Shown piece by piece: positions 45,316-53,928 of a stretch of 64,000 nt of DNA. The DNA is from Acidobacteriota bacterium (GTDB lineage Bacteria; Acidobacteriota; Blastocatellia; UBA7656): the NCBI GenBank assembly GCA_016201275.1, contig JACQDB010000161.1:16058-80057 (forward strand), given 5' to 3'. The number at the start of each line of letters is the position of its first letter. Positions within the stretch are counted from its first letter, which is position 1. A program made the translations under genes and the position numbers. The notes under the pieces are model-generated. The model made no database searches and had not been told where the DNA came from. It saw only the letters and a program-made list of their open reading frames with translations.

Positions 45316-47333
45316 AAGACGCTACCAATCAGAATCATAGAGCAACGTATATTAATCCGGTTCACCCGCGTGCTTGCCCGGATCCATATATTTTGAAATA
45401 TCGCAATGAATACTGGTGTTACTGTACAGGGATATGGCATGACGGGCGTTGTTTCGGCGTATTGCATTCGCGTGATTTGCTGCACTGGCGCGAACTGGGC
45501 GGCGCTATGGAACGCTTGAACCCGGAGGCTACTTGTTATTGGGCACCTGAAGTCAGTTATGACAACGGGCGATTTCTGATGTATTACAGTGTCGGCAACG
45601 AAGCGACCATGCACATACGGGTTGCCATCGCCGACCATCCGGCAGGCCCGTTTGTAGATGCGGGCAGACGCTTGACCCGCGAAGAGTTTGCCATTGACCC
45701 GCACCTGTTCCGCGATGAAGACGGCACTTGTTATCTGTTTTATGCGACCGATTTTTATCAGCACACCCACATCGGCACCGGCACGGTTTGTGATCGAATG
45801 CTGGATTGGTTCACCTTGGCAGGCGAAGCGCGACCGGTAAGCCGCGCCCGTTTCGACTGGCAGGTTTATGATCCGCAACGCGCCGAAAAAGGCGGCGTGC
45901 GCTGGCACACTGTCGAAGGCCCTTTTGTCGTCAAACGCAAAGGCATCTATTACCAAATGTTCAGCGGCGGCAACTGGAAGAACAACACCTACGGCGTCAG
46001 CTATGCGACCAGCAACCGCGTGGTGTCGCCCGATGAATGGCAACAACTAGCCGATGGGGAACGGGTGTTGCCTATCCTGCGCACGCTTCCCGGTCTGGTC
46101 ATCGGCCCCGGTCACAATTGCGTGGTGCGCGGCCCTGATAATTCGCAGATGTTCTGCATCTATCATCGCTGGGCGGATGACTACAGCGACCGCGTGTTGG
46201 CCATAGATCGAATGGATTGGGCTGGCGAGCGAATGTTTATCATGGGGCCAACGACGACGCCGCAACCTGCGCCCAATGCGGCAACCTTGACGGACTTTTT
46301 TGATGAACCGCAGGCCGCCGGTTTGGGAGCAAACTGGCAATGCGTCAGCGGCCAATGGGCGGTGAAAAATCAGGCGGCGGTGCAGGCGGCGGTTGCCGAA
46401 AAAGCGGAAGCGCGTTGTCGCCTCAAGGCGGCGCATTTCATTGCCGAAGTGCATCTGCGAGCTTTGCCGGACGCGCCGCCAGCCGGTGAATACGGCGTCC
46501 GTCTGCTCGAAGAGGATAACGCCGTGGTGATCTTCAAACTCAATGTCGAAACGCGTCAGGCGACCATTGCTTGGCGTTTATCAGAGCCGCGTTCGGCGCA
46601 TTGGGTCGAGCAGAGTTTCGCTTTGCCGAAAAGTTTTCGCATGGAGGCGTATCATCTTTTGCATCTCGAAGTGAACAGTGCGTTGATCAAAATTTGCCTC
46701 GATGACAATGCCGTAAGATGGCACAGCCGCATCAACGGTCTGCCGCAAGCGCTGGCCTTGTGGACGCACAACACCGCGGCGGCCTTCGCGGGGTTTGCCT
46801 TGACCTGTGGCTGGCAGGATTTATTCACCGAGTCGCACAGCAGTCCCGACAAGCTAGGCTGGGAAATCAAACCCGACAACGGCAACTGGCATATCAAAGC
46901 CCAGCAATTATGGTTTGCCGGTTCGCGCTCGGTTCCTTCGATACTCACCAAAGGGAGTTTGCCGGAAGATTATGAATTCGTCGTCAATGTGAAACTCTGT
47001 AGTCCGCCGAATAATGGCGTCGGGTATGGCTTTTTGCCCGCCCTGCAAAATAATTTTGGCCCACTGTTGACCGTCGAACGACAACCCTCTGGCGGTTGGG
47101 CGATGCGTTGCGACCAGTTTTCTCAACCCTGTTTGATCGCTCTGCCGCCGACCTTTGACCCCTACCACGATCAACAATTCCGTTTTCGCAAGGTCGGCGG
47201 CGAATTGAGTATGCAATACGAAGGGCAGACACTGGGCAGCATACAGGTGGCCGTAGCCGCCAATCGCATCGGGCTATTTGCTGCAAAAGCCGCTCTCGCT
47301 TTTGATATGGTGCGGGTGACAGCCATCAAATAA
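45312..47333 (+). CDS. GH43-type glycosidase with C-terminal beta-sandwich domains
   Basis: 673 residues, no signal peptide. N-terminal five-bladed propeller (1-310) with the GH43 catalytic triad: D24 in ACPDPYIL (base), D129 in FAIDPHLF (pKa modulator) and E202 in HTVEGPFV (acid). The C-terminal half (about 320-670) looks like two laminin-G/DUF1349-type sandwiches (FFDEPQAAGLGANWQ ... and GWEIKPDNGNWHIKAQQLW ...). GH43 enzymes cleave arabino-, xylo- or galacto-furanosyl/pyranosyl linkages. Next to glf, a galactofuranosidase-like activity is an attractive but unproven idea. It is divergent from the GH1-SDR-galE-galK operon. Confidence 0.85.
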   Translation: MKDATNQNHRATYINPVHPRACPDPYILKYRNEYWCYCTGIWHDGRCFGVLHSRDLLHWRELGGAMERLNPEATCYWAPEVSYDNGRFLMYYSVGNEATMHIRVAIADHPAGPFVDAGRRLTREEFAIDPHLFRDEDGTCYLFYATDFYQHTHIGTGTVCDRMLDWFTLAGEARPVSRARFDWQVYDPQRAEKGGVRWHTVEGPFVVKRKGIYYQMFSGGNWKNNTYGVSYATSNRVVSPDEWQQLADGERVLPILRTLPGLVIGPGHNCVVRGPDNSQMFCIYHRWADDYSDRVLAIDRMDWAGERMFIMGPTTTPQPAPNAATLTDFFDEPQAAGLGANWQCVSGQWAVKNQAAVQAAVAEKAEARCRLKAAHFIAEVHLRALPDAPPAGEYGVRLLEEDNAVVIFKLNVETRQATIAWRLSEPRSAHWVEQSFALPKSFRMEAYHLLHLEVNSALIKICLDDNAVRWHSRINGLPQALALWTHNTAAAFAGFALTCGWQDLFTESHSSPDKLGWEIKPDNGNWHIKAQQLWFAGSRSVPSILTKGSLPEDYEFVVNVKLCSPPNNGVGYGFLPALQNNFGPLLTVERQPSGGWAMRCDQFSQPCLIALPPTFDPYHDQQFRFRKVGGELSMQYEGQTLGSIQVAVAANRIGLFAAKAALAFDMVRVTAIK

Positions 47334-47442
47334 TCCTTTATCATTTCAAGCTTCCTCGTGCAGGATTTCAGCCGTTCTCACCAGTGGTTGAAGAAAGGGG
47401 TAGAACAAACCACGCGCCTCGTGTAAGGTGTTGTCAACGTAA

Positions 47443-48738
47443 ATGAGCAATCCGGTACTAGAAACGAATGCGAAGAATTTCCTGTGGGCAAGCGGTATCG
47501 AAGACACCTTTGTACCCCAAACCAAAGTCGGGCATCGCGCCCTTGATGAATATGAATTGATGGGGCATTACGAGCATTGGCGTGACGACCTCGCCTTGCT
47601 GCGCGAGTGCAAAATGCAGGGCGTGCGCTGGGGCGTTCCGTGGTATCGCGTGGAACCCGCGCCGGGCGAATTTGACTGGCGCTGGACCGATCAGGTGCTG
47701 CCCTACATCGTCGAAGAACTGGGCATCACGCCGATTATAGATTTAATGCACTACGGCTGCCCATTCTGGTTGCGCCGCGAATTTGCCAACGATCAATACG
47801 CCACCGCCGTGAGCCATTATGCCGAAGCCTTTGCGCGCCGCTATCATCACCTGATCAAATTTTATACACCTTTGAACGAGCCTTTGGTCAATGCCTTGAT
47901 GTGCGGCAAACGCGGCGTCTGGCCGCCGTATTGGAAAGGCGACAGCGGTTATGTGCGGGTGATGCTGCAAATCGTCAGAGGGGTAATCAACACTGTCGAA
48001 AAAATCAAACAGGTGGATCCGAGCGCGGTGATTGTTCAAGTCGAAGCGACCGGCTTGAACCGCGCCGTGCGTCACGATCTGGAAATTCTGGCGATTGAAG
48101 ATCAACGGCGCGGCTATCTGTTTTATGATTTGATCACCGGCGCGGTCAATGCCGAGCATCCTTTGTACGGCTGGTTGTTGCGAAACGGTGCGGCCATACC
48201 GGCGCTGGAAGAGGTGCAAGCGCGACGCCTTCCGATTGAAGTCCTGGGCATGAATTTTTATCCGCAGTGGTCAACCCAGCAGGTCTATATTGACAAGAAA
48301 GGGCGGCTCTCGTATCGCGCCATCGAACACGAAGGCGAGGGCTTCGCTTCGTTGATCGAAGATTATTACCATCGTTATCAGGTGCCGATTATGATTACCG
48401 AAACCAGCGCCTTCGGAGCCGATGCGGTGCGCTCGCGTTGGCTGGCGCAATCGGTTGCCACGGTCAAACAGCTACGCGAGAAAGGCGTGCCGGTGATTGG
48501 CTACACTTGGTTCCCGCTGTTTACGATGGTGGATTGGCGCTATCGTTTGGGACGCCGCCCGATTGAGCGTTACTACATTGATTTGGGATTGTATAAACGG
48601 CAGCAGGAACCAAACGCAAGTCGTTGGCAAGCCACCTCGCTGGTTGACCAGATGCAAAGGTACATACAAAATCCCGAAGCCGCTATCGGTCATTGCCTAG
48701 CTCCATCACAACTGACTTCCGAATCCCCGAATCCTTGA
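47443..48738 (+). CDS. Clan GH-A, GH1-like glycoside hydrolase (paralogue 3)
   Basis: 431 residues, no signal peptide. Acid/base E146 in FYTPLNEPLVN, nucleophile E320 in MITETSAFGAD, plus FDWRWTDQVLPYI and MNFYPQWS. Begins with FLWASGIEDTF like paralogue 2. It lies 109 bp after GH43 on the same strand, probably co-transcribed. A weak GTAAGG is the only ribosome-like site. Followed directly by MITE B copy 3. Confidence 0.82.
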   Translation: MSNPVLETNAKNFLWASGIEDTFVPQTKVGHRALDEYELMGHYEHWRDDLALLRECKMQGVRWGVPWYRVEPAPGEFDWRWTDQVLPYIVEELGITPIIDLMHYGCPFWLRREFANDQYATAVSHYAEAFARRYHHLIKFYTPLNEPLVNALMCGKRGVWPPYWKGDSGYVRVMLQIVRGVINTVEKIKQVDPSAVIVQVEATGLNRAVRHDLEILAIEDQRRGYLFYDLITGAVNAEHPLYGWLLRNGAAIPALEEVQARRLPIEVLGMNFYPQWSTQQVYIDKKGRLSYRAIEHEGEGFASLIEDYYHRYQVPIMITETSAFGADAVRSRWLAQSVATVKQLREKGVPVIGYTWFPLFTMVDWRYRLGRRPIERYYIDLGLYKRQQEPNASRWQATSLVDQMQRYIQNPEAAIGHCLAPSQLTSESPNP

Positions 48739-48758
48739 GGCGCTTCGTAGCGTTTCGC

Positions 48759-48887
48759 CTAGAGCGGTTGTTGTTTGAGATTACGGAAATATCAAACCCG
48801 TTGAGCGGCGGTCGAAGACCTTCGCGCCGTCGAAGACCGCTGCTCAACGATAGGGGGTTCCGTACACACATATGAAAACCGCTCTAG
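48759..48887 (+). repeat. MITE-like element, family B, copy 3
   Basis: 129 bp, ends CTAGAGCGGTTG and AAACCGCTCTAG. The core is nearly identical to copy 2. It starts 20 bp after the stop of the GH1-like gene and may end its transcript by its internal palindrome. A relic hairpin of family C (ACGGGCAACC...GTCGCCCGT) follows at 48895-48921. Confidence 0.88.
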
Positions 48888-48963
48888 CTGATACGGGCAA
48901 CCATCACGGGGTCGCCCGTACTTTCATTTGCACAGAGGTTGTTTCCTCCGTCAGGCGCTGCGC

Positions 48964-49677
48964 TTATGGCCGCCGCGTGGAGTAATGCGCCAGGGCCTCG
49001 GGGAAAGCTCGTACCGAAGCCGGAGCGGTGACTTTGTTTTCCTGCAAGACGGCTTTGGCGGTGACGCCTGTGCCGTACACATCGCGCATATCATCTTTGT
49101 CCGGTTTGATGACGACGCCCTTCAATTCCAGTCCCGCAAACAAGCCTTTGCTGCGCGAGTACGAAAGAATCTCGGCGTTGAGTTTGGCATCAGTCGAGGC
49201 GCTGGCTTTTCTGCCGACCGGCCCGGCGGCTACCGACGCATCCGCGCCGACCTCGAATTTATCCGACAACAAACTATTCAAACCGTTCTGGTTCATAAAC
49301 AGCATGATGAAATCCGTAGATTGCGCGCCAATTTGCAGGCCAACGCTGCCGCCGCCCAAGGTGAAAAACGCCGGAGCGCTCCAACCCCCTGCGGTGCGGC
49401 AACTGGCAACGCCTCTGCCGCCGCGTCCGCCAACAATCAAACCGGCTTGAATCACCGACGGGAATACCGCTACGCACTCCGCACGATCCAGGATGTCTTG
49501 CGGAATTTGCCTGTCGGGGGCCCCCATAATCTCTTGCAGCACACGCGCCGCTTTTTCCGATTGTTTCATCTCGTCTTTGGTTTTGTGATCCATCTTGTCC
49601 TGCGCCGGAAGGCTGGTTGTCAGCATCAACAACACCGCGCAGAGGCTGATGAAGTGAAGGAAAATCTTTTTTTGCAT
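48964..49677 (-). CDS. Secreted SYLF (Ysc84-type lipid-binding) protein
   Basis: 237 residues from ATG 49677, chosen for AAGGAG at -13 and the following signal peptide (MQKKIFLHFISLCAVLLMLTTSLPAQ). SYLF domain: AARVLQEIM, VAVFPSVIQAGLIVGGRGGRG, SAPAFFTLGGGSVGLQIGAQ and AEILSYSRSKGLFAGLELKG. SYLF proteins bind phosphoinositides in eukaryotes; bacterial ones are secreted or periplasmic with unknown ligand. First member of the stress/envelope island. Confidence 0.9.
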   Translation of the reverse strand: MQKKIFLHFISLCAVLLMLTTSLPAQDKMDHKTKDEMKQSEKAARVLQEIMGAPDRQIPQDILDRAECVAVFPSVIQAGLIVGGRGGRGVASCRTAGGWSAPAFFTLGGGSVGLQIGAQSTDFIMLFMNQNGLNSLLSDKFEVGADASVAAGPVGRKASASTDAKLNAEILSYSRSKGLFAGLELKGVVIKPDKDDMRDVYGTGVTAKAVLQENKVTAPASVRAFPEALAHYSTRRP

Positions 49678-49806
49678 GATGCTACTCCTTATAAAAATAG
49701 AAATTTGCCCGGCTTCATATCGCCGCGCTTGTGGTTGCGAAGTGGCGGTCAAAAAGGCCGCCCACTGATTAAGTCCTAACCGTTCAAAAAGTTTTGCGGT
49801 GGTTGC

Positions 49807-50826
49807 TCATTTGGCCACCGCCATCACGGCTTCAAGCTGTGCCAGATTTTTCAAGCGCGCTTCGATGCTGTCACCAAGGCGGCCATCAAGCGAGCGACAG
49901 TGCTGGAAATCCTCGTTCGCTTCGTCGGTCTTGCCTTGCAGCGTCTTCACCAAGCCGCGATTCATATAGGCCACGGCGAGCTTCGCGTTGAGCTTGAGCG
50001 CTTGGTCAAAATCCTTCAACGCTTCGTCATGCTGGCGCTTGATCAATTGCACCACGCCGCGATTGTTGTACGCGACAGCGCAACGCGAATCGAGCGCCAG
50101 CGCCTGATTGTAATGCTGCAAAGCATTCTCCCACTGATGCGCTTTGAGCCAGAAATTTCCCAGATTGACATAAGCATAGGGATTTTTCGGGTCTATCTGC
50201 GTGACTTTTTCGAGGTCTGCATACGCCGCTTTGTAATCGCCCAGCGTGTAGTAAGCAATGGCGCGATTGAAATAGATGGAGAAACGATGCGGCTTGATTT
50301 GAAGGGCGTGATTATAGGCCGCGATAGCGCCATTCACATCGCCCAAGACCTGCCGGGCAGCGCCCAAGTTGATATAGGCATCGGCATAAGCCGGAGCCAA
50401 CGCGATGGCCTGCTCAAAGTCGGCCTGCGCCTCTTCCATATTACCTTTGGCGTACCACGCAAGCCCACGGGCGCAATAAGCGGCGGCGGATTTCGGCACG
50501 AAACTGACCGTATAGTTGTCCTTATAAATGAAACTGTCGGCCTCTGTAGAAGCGTCCGCGCCAGCCCATCGTGCCAGGCGATTGGCGCGTGCCAGATAGT
50601 GTTCTATGGCTTGATCGTATTCGGCAATCGCCGCATCGAAATCGCCTTTGTCAAAATTCGCCAGCCCGCGCCGATAATGATCGGCAGTTGCTGAAAGACT
50701 TTGCGCCGGGGCGCGAAATGCCAGCATGAAAAAAATCACCATGAGAAAAAAAAGGATGCGTAGAGAGATGCTCTGCTGTTTGGGTTGGGGATTTTTTCGA
50801 GGATGGACAGAACCGGCAGCGTTCAT
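49807..50826 (-). CDS. Exported tetratricopeptide-repeat protein
   Basis: 339 residues from ATG 50826, which has a perfect AAGGAGG at -11. Signal peptide (ISLRILFFLMVIFFMLAFRAPAQ), then about eight TPR units, such as GLANFDKGDFDAAIAEYDQAI, YINLGAARQVLGDVNGAIAA and YNNRGVVQLIKRQHDEALKD. A periplasmic scaffold for protein-protein contact. A sigma-54-like promoter (50925-50940) and an exact CGTATG-N5-CATACG dyad (51264-51280) lie upstream. Confidence 0.88.
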   Translation of the reverse strand: MNAAGSVHPRKNPQPKQQSISLRILFFLMVIFFMLAFRAPAQSLSATADHYRRGLANFDKGDFDAAIAEYDQAIEHYLARANRLARWAGADASTEADSFIYKDNYTVSFVPKSAAAYCARGLAWYAKGNMEEAQADFEQAIALAPAYADAYINLGAARQVLGDVNGAIAAYNHALQIKPHRFSIYFNRAIAYYTLGDYKAAYADLEKVTQIDPKNPYAYVNLGNFWLKAHQWENALQHYNQALALDSRCAVAYNNRGVVQLIKRQHDEALKDFDQALKLNAKLAVAYMNRGLVKTLQGKTDEANEDFQHCRSLDGRLGDSIEARLKNLAQLEAVMAVAK

Positions 50827-50924
50827 TTTACCTCCTTCCAGGGGAATCGCTTCAAGCCGCACGCTCGTGAAGGCGAGCCACCGTCACAGGACAAGGACTG
50901 GGAAGCTATCTGTCCGGTTGATTA

Positions 50925-50940
50925 GGCAAGCCCTATGCCT
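50925..50940 (-). promoter_or_regulatory. Sigma-54-like promoter of the TPR gene
   Basis: Minus strand AGGCAT-AGGGC-TTGCC: GG and GC in register, two outer positions off consensus, 99 bp before the start codon. Confidence 0.45.
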
Positions 50941-51263
50941 TATCGCTATCGGAACCTAATAATGACGGGCATTTCTCGGTGATTCGAGCCACAGGAAAAG
51001 CGCCTCTGTGGACAGGGCAACGAAAGCAAAGAGCCTGATGGCGCGACCTCGTTTGACGTGCAAATCGGCATAACGATTGAGGCTTTTGTTGGTCAGCGAC
51101 AGCAAGCCCAACGACAAGCGGCGCGCTCGAATTTTGTCTGAGAAGACAAGCCGGAATAGGACCTCGTAAGGTTGAGCCAGCTTCAAACAGGCCGATAAAA
51201 GCGCGGCGCAAAAATCGCTCGTCAACTATTCGTACACCTGCCTAGCGGTAAATCCTGCACCGG

Positions 51264-51280
51264 CGTATGGCATACATACG
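51264..51280. promoter_or_regulatory. Enhancer-type dyad CGTATG-GCATA-CATACG
   Basis: Same arms and same 5-base spacer length as the two dyads at 40583-40629. It lies about 325 bp upstream of the sigma-54-like promoter of the TPR gene, within range for DNA looping. Confidence 0.65.
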
Positions 51281-51396
51281 ACCAATGTTTATGGGCAAAA
51301 AGAGAAGGCAGTAGGGAAACAGCGACAACCCATCAGCGCCAGTGATCGTGATGCAGAGCGGTCACGCCAACTTTTTTCAAGCGCCGGGCATGGAAA

Positions 51397-51421
51397 AGAG
51401 GCAGGAGGTTTTCCTGCCTCT
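51397..51421 (-). terminator. Terminator of the receiver gene
   Basis: AGAGGCAGGA / TCCTGCCTCT with a 5-base loop; read on the minus strand the hairpin is followed by TTTTCC. It lies 85 bp past the stop codon at 51506. Confidence 0.75.
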
Positions 51422-51505
51422 GCTTGACCATCAAAACCGTTATGAAGGCGCTGGATTTGCCGTACTTTTCAGACGCCGAACTCTCCGCCGGTTCTCGTCT
51501 GCGGT

Positions 51506-51898
51506 TTATCCGTTGGCGTAAACTTGCGGTATGGATTCCAACAACGCACTGAACTCGACGGGCTTGAGAAAAAAGGCATTGGCTCCGAGCTTGACCGCCC
51601 TTTGCGCCTCTTCCTGAGTCTCGCCCGTCACTACCACTATCGGTACTTTCTCCAACTCCTGTTGCTTGCGAATCATGCCGATCACCTGCTTGCCATCTAT
51701 ATCGGGTAAATTCAAATCAAGGAGAATTAAATCTGGATGAGCCTGTATAGCGCTGCTGTAGCCGGAGGTGCCGTCAGGAGCGGAACAGGTTTTATAGCCT
51801 TCAATGGTCAATAACTGCTCCATCGCTTCACGGTTCATTTCATCATCATCAATAATCAATATCTGCATAGCTGGTTTTCCACTGTCATTCTGGTTCAT
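51506..51898 (-). CDS. Stand-alone response regulator (receiver only)
   Basis: 130 residues, a single CheY-like receiver. Acid pocket D17-D19 in ILIIDDDEM, phosphoacceptor D61 in ILLDLNLP, switch Thr in VVVTGE and Lys in FFLKPVE. No output domain, so it acts through protein contact, either as a phosphate sink or in a phosphorelay with the hybrid kinase encoded at 54946. The start is supported by AAGGAGTAGAGGAA. A weak sigma-54-like site is 375 bp upstream. Confidence 0.92.
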   Translation of the reverse strand: MNQNDSGKPAMQILIIDDDEMNREAMEQLLTIEGYKTCSAPDGTSGYSSAIQAHPDLILLDLNLPDIDGKQVIGMIRKQQELEKVPIVVVTGETQEEAQRAVKLGANAFFLKPVEFSALLESIPQVYANG

Positions 51899-52272
51899 TT
51901 CCTCTACTCCTTACTTACGATCAATACTTATGTGGGGGTGAAGGCGCTCAAATCAAAATTTTTTTTCCGGTTCTCGCGCTCAACAGGCGCTGGCTGACGA
52001 CCGCGCACCAACTTTATTTCAAAGGCTCGCAGGCGATACCCAAACGCCTTGCCCTCAAGCGCGTCTCCCACCTCAATGCCTTACCGTAACAACTCAGACC
52101 CACGCAGCGGAACTTCTGAACTTCCTCGCCTTCTCCTTGGGAAAGAGAAAACCAATGGTTGGTTCGCTACCGCTTCTTCGTTTCGTCAAGCGCTAGACCA
52201 GCGCCTTCACGCGGCTGGTTTCAGGCGCGCTCTTATCAAAGTTGCAGCGGCTTGGTTGCCAGACTTTCACCA

Positions 52273-52288
52273 AGCAAAATCAATGCCT
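52273..52288 (-). promoter_or_regulatory. Possible sigma-54 promoter toward the receiver gene
   Basis: Minus strand AGGCAT-TGATT-TTGCT, one mismatch (T to A at the first base). It would give a long leader of about 360 bases before 51898, so it is uncertain. Confidence 0.35.
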
Positions 52289-52379
52289 GAGCGAAAGTTT
52301 CTCTCAACGCCGGAAATTTCCGTTGCCGCTGTGGTGCCTTCTTTATCACAGCAAGCGATAAGATAAAAGGTCTTAGCAC

Positions 52380-52400
52380 TTTCATACGCAATGTATGAAA
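52380..52400. promoter_or_regulatory. Palindrome TTTCATAC-GCAAT-GTATGAAA
   Basis: Eight-base arms, five-base spacer, about 90-100 bp from each of the two flanking sigma-54-type sites. Built from the same CATAC/GTATG half-sites as the CGTATG-N5-CATACG dyads but in the opposite order. Candidate shared enhancer. Confidence 0.6.
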
Positions 52401-52492
52401 TCCAAACAGGAAATCGCGTTTTTGTACGAATCAATTGCGCCGCGCACAGGCAAAAAAGCCTTAAAAATCAGGCGATTTGACCAAGTACACTT

Positions 52493-52508
52493 TGGCATTT
52501 CTTTTGCA
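52493..52508 (+). promoter_or_regulatory. Sigma-54 promoter of the YqjD/YqjE/DUF3618 operon
   Basis: TGGCAT-TTCTT-TTGCA, a full match to TGGCAY-N5-TTGCW, about 170 bp upstream of ATG 52680. Confidence 0.8.
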
Positions 52509-52679
52509 CTATGACTCTGCGAAGTTGATTCGGATACTTCACCAAGGCTCTAAATCAATACACCGATAAGGCTCACCAATATGGTTTCACAACCGCGAAC
52601 GCTGGATCGCGCTTGCGGAGTTTACAGCCTTGAGAGGTGATTGAGGAGTGCTTCGATTTTTATCAGAGGACGTGACAAG

Positions 52680-53036
52680 ATGAATCAGTCGGAAACCCTT
52701 ACGCAGGATCACCGCAACCCGTCAGAGCCTGCTCACGGGACAACAGCAAAGAGTGCCTTCCATACTCTTCAACAAACGGTCAGTCGCACCTTGCACGAGG
52801 CCGCCCACAGTCTGCAAGAGAAAGCCGGAGACCGGTCTGGCAAAAATCAGCAGTGGGCGGGCTATGGGCAGCAGGCGGCAGCGTGGTTGCAGCGCTCCGC
52901 CGACTACATTGAAGACTTGCAGCCGCAACAACTCAAAAGCGATTTGGCCAAACAGGTGCGCGCCAATCCCGGTCGCAGCTTGTTGATTGCCAGCGCGGCG
53001 GGTTTGGTAATTGGCACACTCATACGCCGGAGGTAG
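52680..53036 (+). CDS. YqjD/ElaB-like (DUF883-type) membrane-anchored protein
   Basis: 118 residues from ATG 52680 (AGAGGA upstream). An N-terminal amphipathic helical region (TLQQTVSRTLHEAAHSLQEKA, SADYIEDLQPQQLKSDLAKQV) and a C-terminal glycine-bearing hydrophobic segment NPGRSLLIASAAGLVIGTLIRRR. YqjD and ElaB of E. coli are inner-membrane proteins with the same NP-x-x-x-LL-A-x-A-G-x-x-x-G tail, induced in stationary phase, that bind ribosomes. First gene of a sigma-54-driven operon with a YqjE-like and a DUF3618 gene. Confidence 0.8.
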   Translation: MNQSETLTQDHRNPSEPAHGTTAKSAFHTLQQTVSRTLHEAAHSLQEKAGDRSGKNQQWAGYGQQAAAWLQRSADYIEDLQPQQLKSDLAKQVRANPGRSLLIASAAGLVIGTLIRRR

Positions 53037-53041
53037 TTGCA

Positions 53042-53452
53042 ATGCAGCATCGTAAGGAAGCGGTTCAACCGCTGCACAGAGATGAATCGTTGACCGCCTT
53101 GATTGGCGATTTGGCCAATCAATCGGCGGGGCTGGTGCGCGATGAAATGGCGCTGGCCAAACAGGAGATCAGTGAAAAGCTGTTGGCCTTTCGCGCTTCG
53201 TTGATGGTTATCGCCATCGGCGCAGTGGTCGGCTTGATTGCAGCATTGGCGTTAAGCGCCGCTGTCATCGCCGCGCTTGCCACCGTGATGCCGGTGTGGC
53301 AAGCGGCGCTCATCGTGGGCGCAGTCTGTGCCCTCAGCGCCGCTATCGTATTGGCATACGGCATCGGTCATTGGCAACAGGCCAGCCTGAAACCCCAACA
53401 AACTATCAAGACCTTAGAGGAAAATCGCAAATGGTTGAAAGAGATCACCTAG
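53042..53452 (+). CDS. YqjE-like (phage-holin superfamily III) membrane protein
   Basis: 136 residues. N-terminal amphipathic helix (LTALIGDLANQSAGLVRDEMALAKQEIS), two transmembrane segments (about 50-75 and 80-105) and a charged tail. The family name holin comes from sequence similarity only; members next to YqjD are membrane stress proteins rather than lysis proteins. It starts 5 bp after the previous stop and overlaps the next gene by 22 bp. Confidence 0.88.
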   Translation: MQHRKEAVQPLHRDESLTALIGDLANQSAGLVRDEMALAKQEISEKLLAFRASLMVIAIGAVVGLIAALALSAAVIAALATVMPVWQAALIVGAVCALSAAIVLAYGIGHWQQASLKPQQTIKTLEENRKWLKEIT

Positions 53453-53928
53453 CCATCAGCCCCAAAGGCGAGGACGCCAAGGGGGAACGCAGCGCCGAAG
53501 AGATTCGTCAGGACATCGCCGCCAAGCGCGAATCCATAACCGATACGGTTGACCGCTTGAGCGACAAAGTGCAACGCACCTTCGACTGGCGCACCTATGT
53601 CGCTGAATATCCGCTGCTGGCTTTCGGTCTGGCCATCGGCGCGGGCTTGCTGGTGTCGCGGATGTTTATTCCGAAACCGACGCCGCGTGAACGCATACTG
53701 GACGCTTTGGCCGAGACCGTCGAAGACCTCAAAGAGCGGTTCGGCGAATATATCGAAGCCGTGCCGACGGCCAAGAAGTCGGCAATAGGCACTACGGTAA
53801 AAGCCGCGGCAACCGGGGTTCTAACCAAAGCCGCAACCGATTTTGTGAAAAATAAAATCATCGCGCAGCGCCACGATCAGGAAGCGGCACAGGACAATGG
53901 GCGGACGCGCGGTATCCCCATTCACTGA
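53431..53928 (+). CDS. DUF3618 membrane protein
   Basis: 165 residues from ATG 53431 (AGAGGAAAATCGCAA upstream). The DUF3618 motif RSAEEIRQDIAAKRESITDTVDRLSDKV is at 24-51, followed by the hydrophobic segment YPLLAFGLAIGAGLLVSR and a C-terminal amphipathic part. Overlapping the YqjE-like gene shows translational coupling. Function unknown; the family regularly accompanies YqjE and YqjD homologues, presumably in a membrane-shaping or stress complex. Confidence 0.88.
   Translation: MVERDHLAISPKGEDAKGERSAEEIRQDIAAKRESITDTVDRLSDKVQRTFDWRTYVAEYPLLAFGLAIGAGLLVSRMFIPKPTPRERILDALAETVEDLKERFGEYIEAVPTAKKSAIGTTVKAAATGVLTKAATDFVKNKIIAQRHDQEAAQDNGRTRGIPIH

Larger units (their letters stand above)
50863..51505. 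other. Gene-free upstream region of the TPR gene
   Basis: Apart from the promoter, the dyad and the terminator listed separately, no feature. Reverse frame 50956-51225 (89 codons) has no ribosome site or recognisable family and I do not call it. Confidence 0.4.
51899..52679. other. Regulatory region between receiver gene and YqjD/YqjE operon
   Basis: 780 bp without a convincing gene. Frame 52049-52366 on the plus strand lacks a ribosome site and family resemblance. The part 52273-52508 carries two oppositely oriented sigma-54-type sites with a dyad between them. Confidence 0.5.

Noticed and set aside
50956..51225. 89-codon reverse frame with many hydrophobic residues
   Set aside because: No ribosome site, no recognised family, and it lies in the regulatory region of the TPR gene.
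52049..52366. 105-codon forward frame
   Set aside because: Composition looks random, no ribosome site, and it overlaps the sigma-54-type regulatory region.
53042..53452. Holin-like gene as a sign of prophage
   Set aside because: No other phage gene nearby; its context is the YqjD/YqjE stress set.
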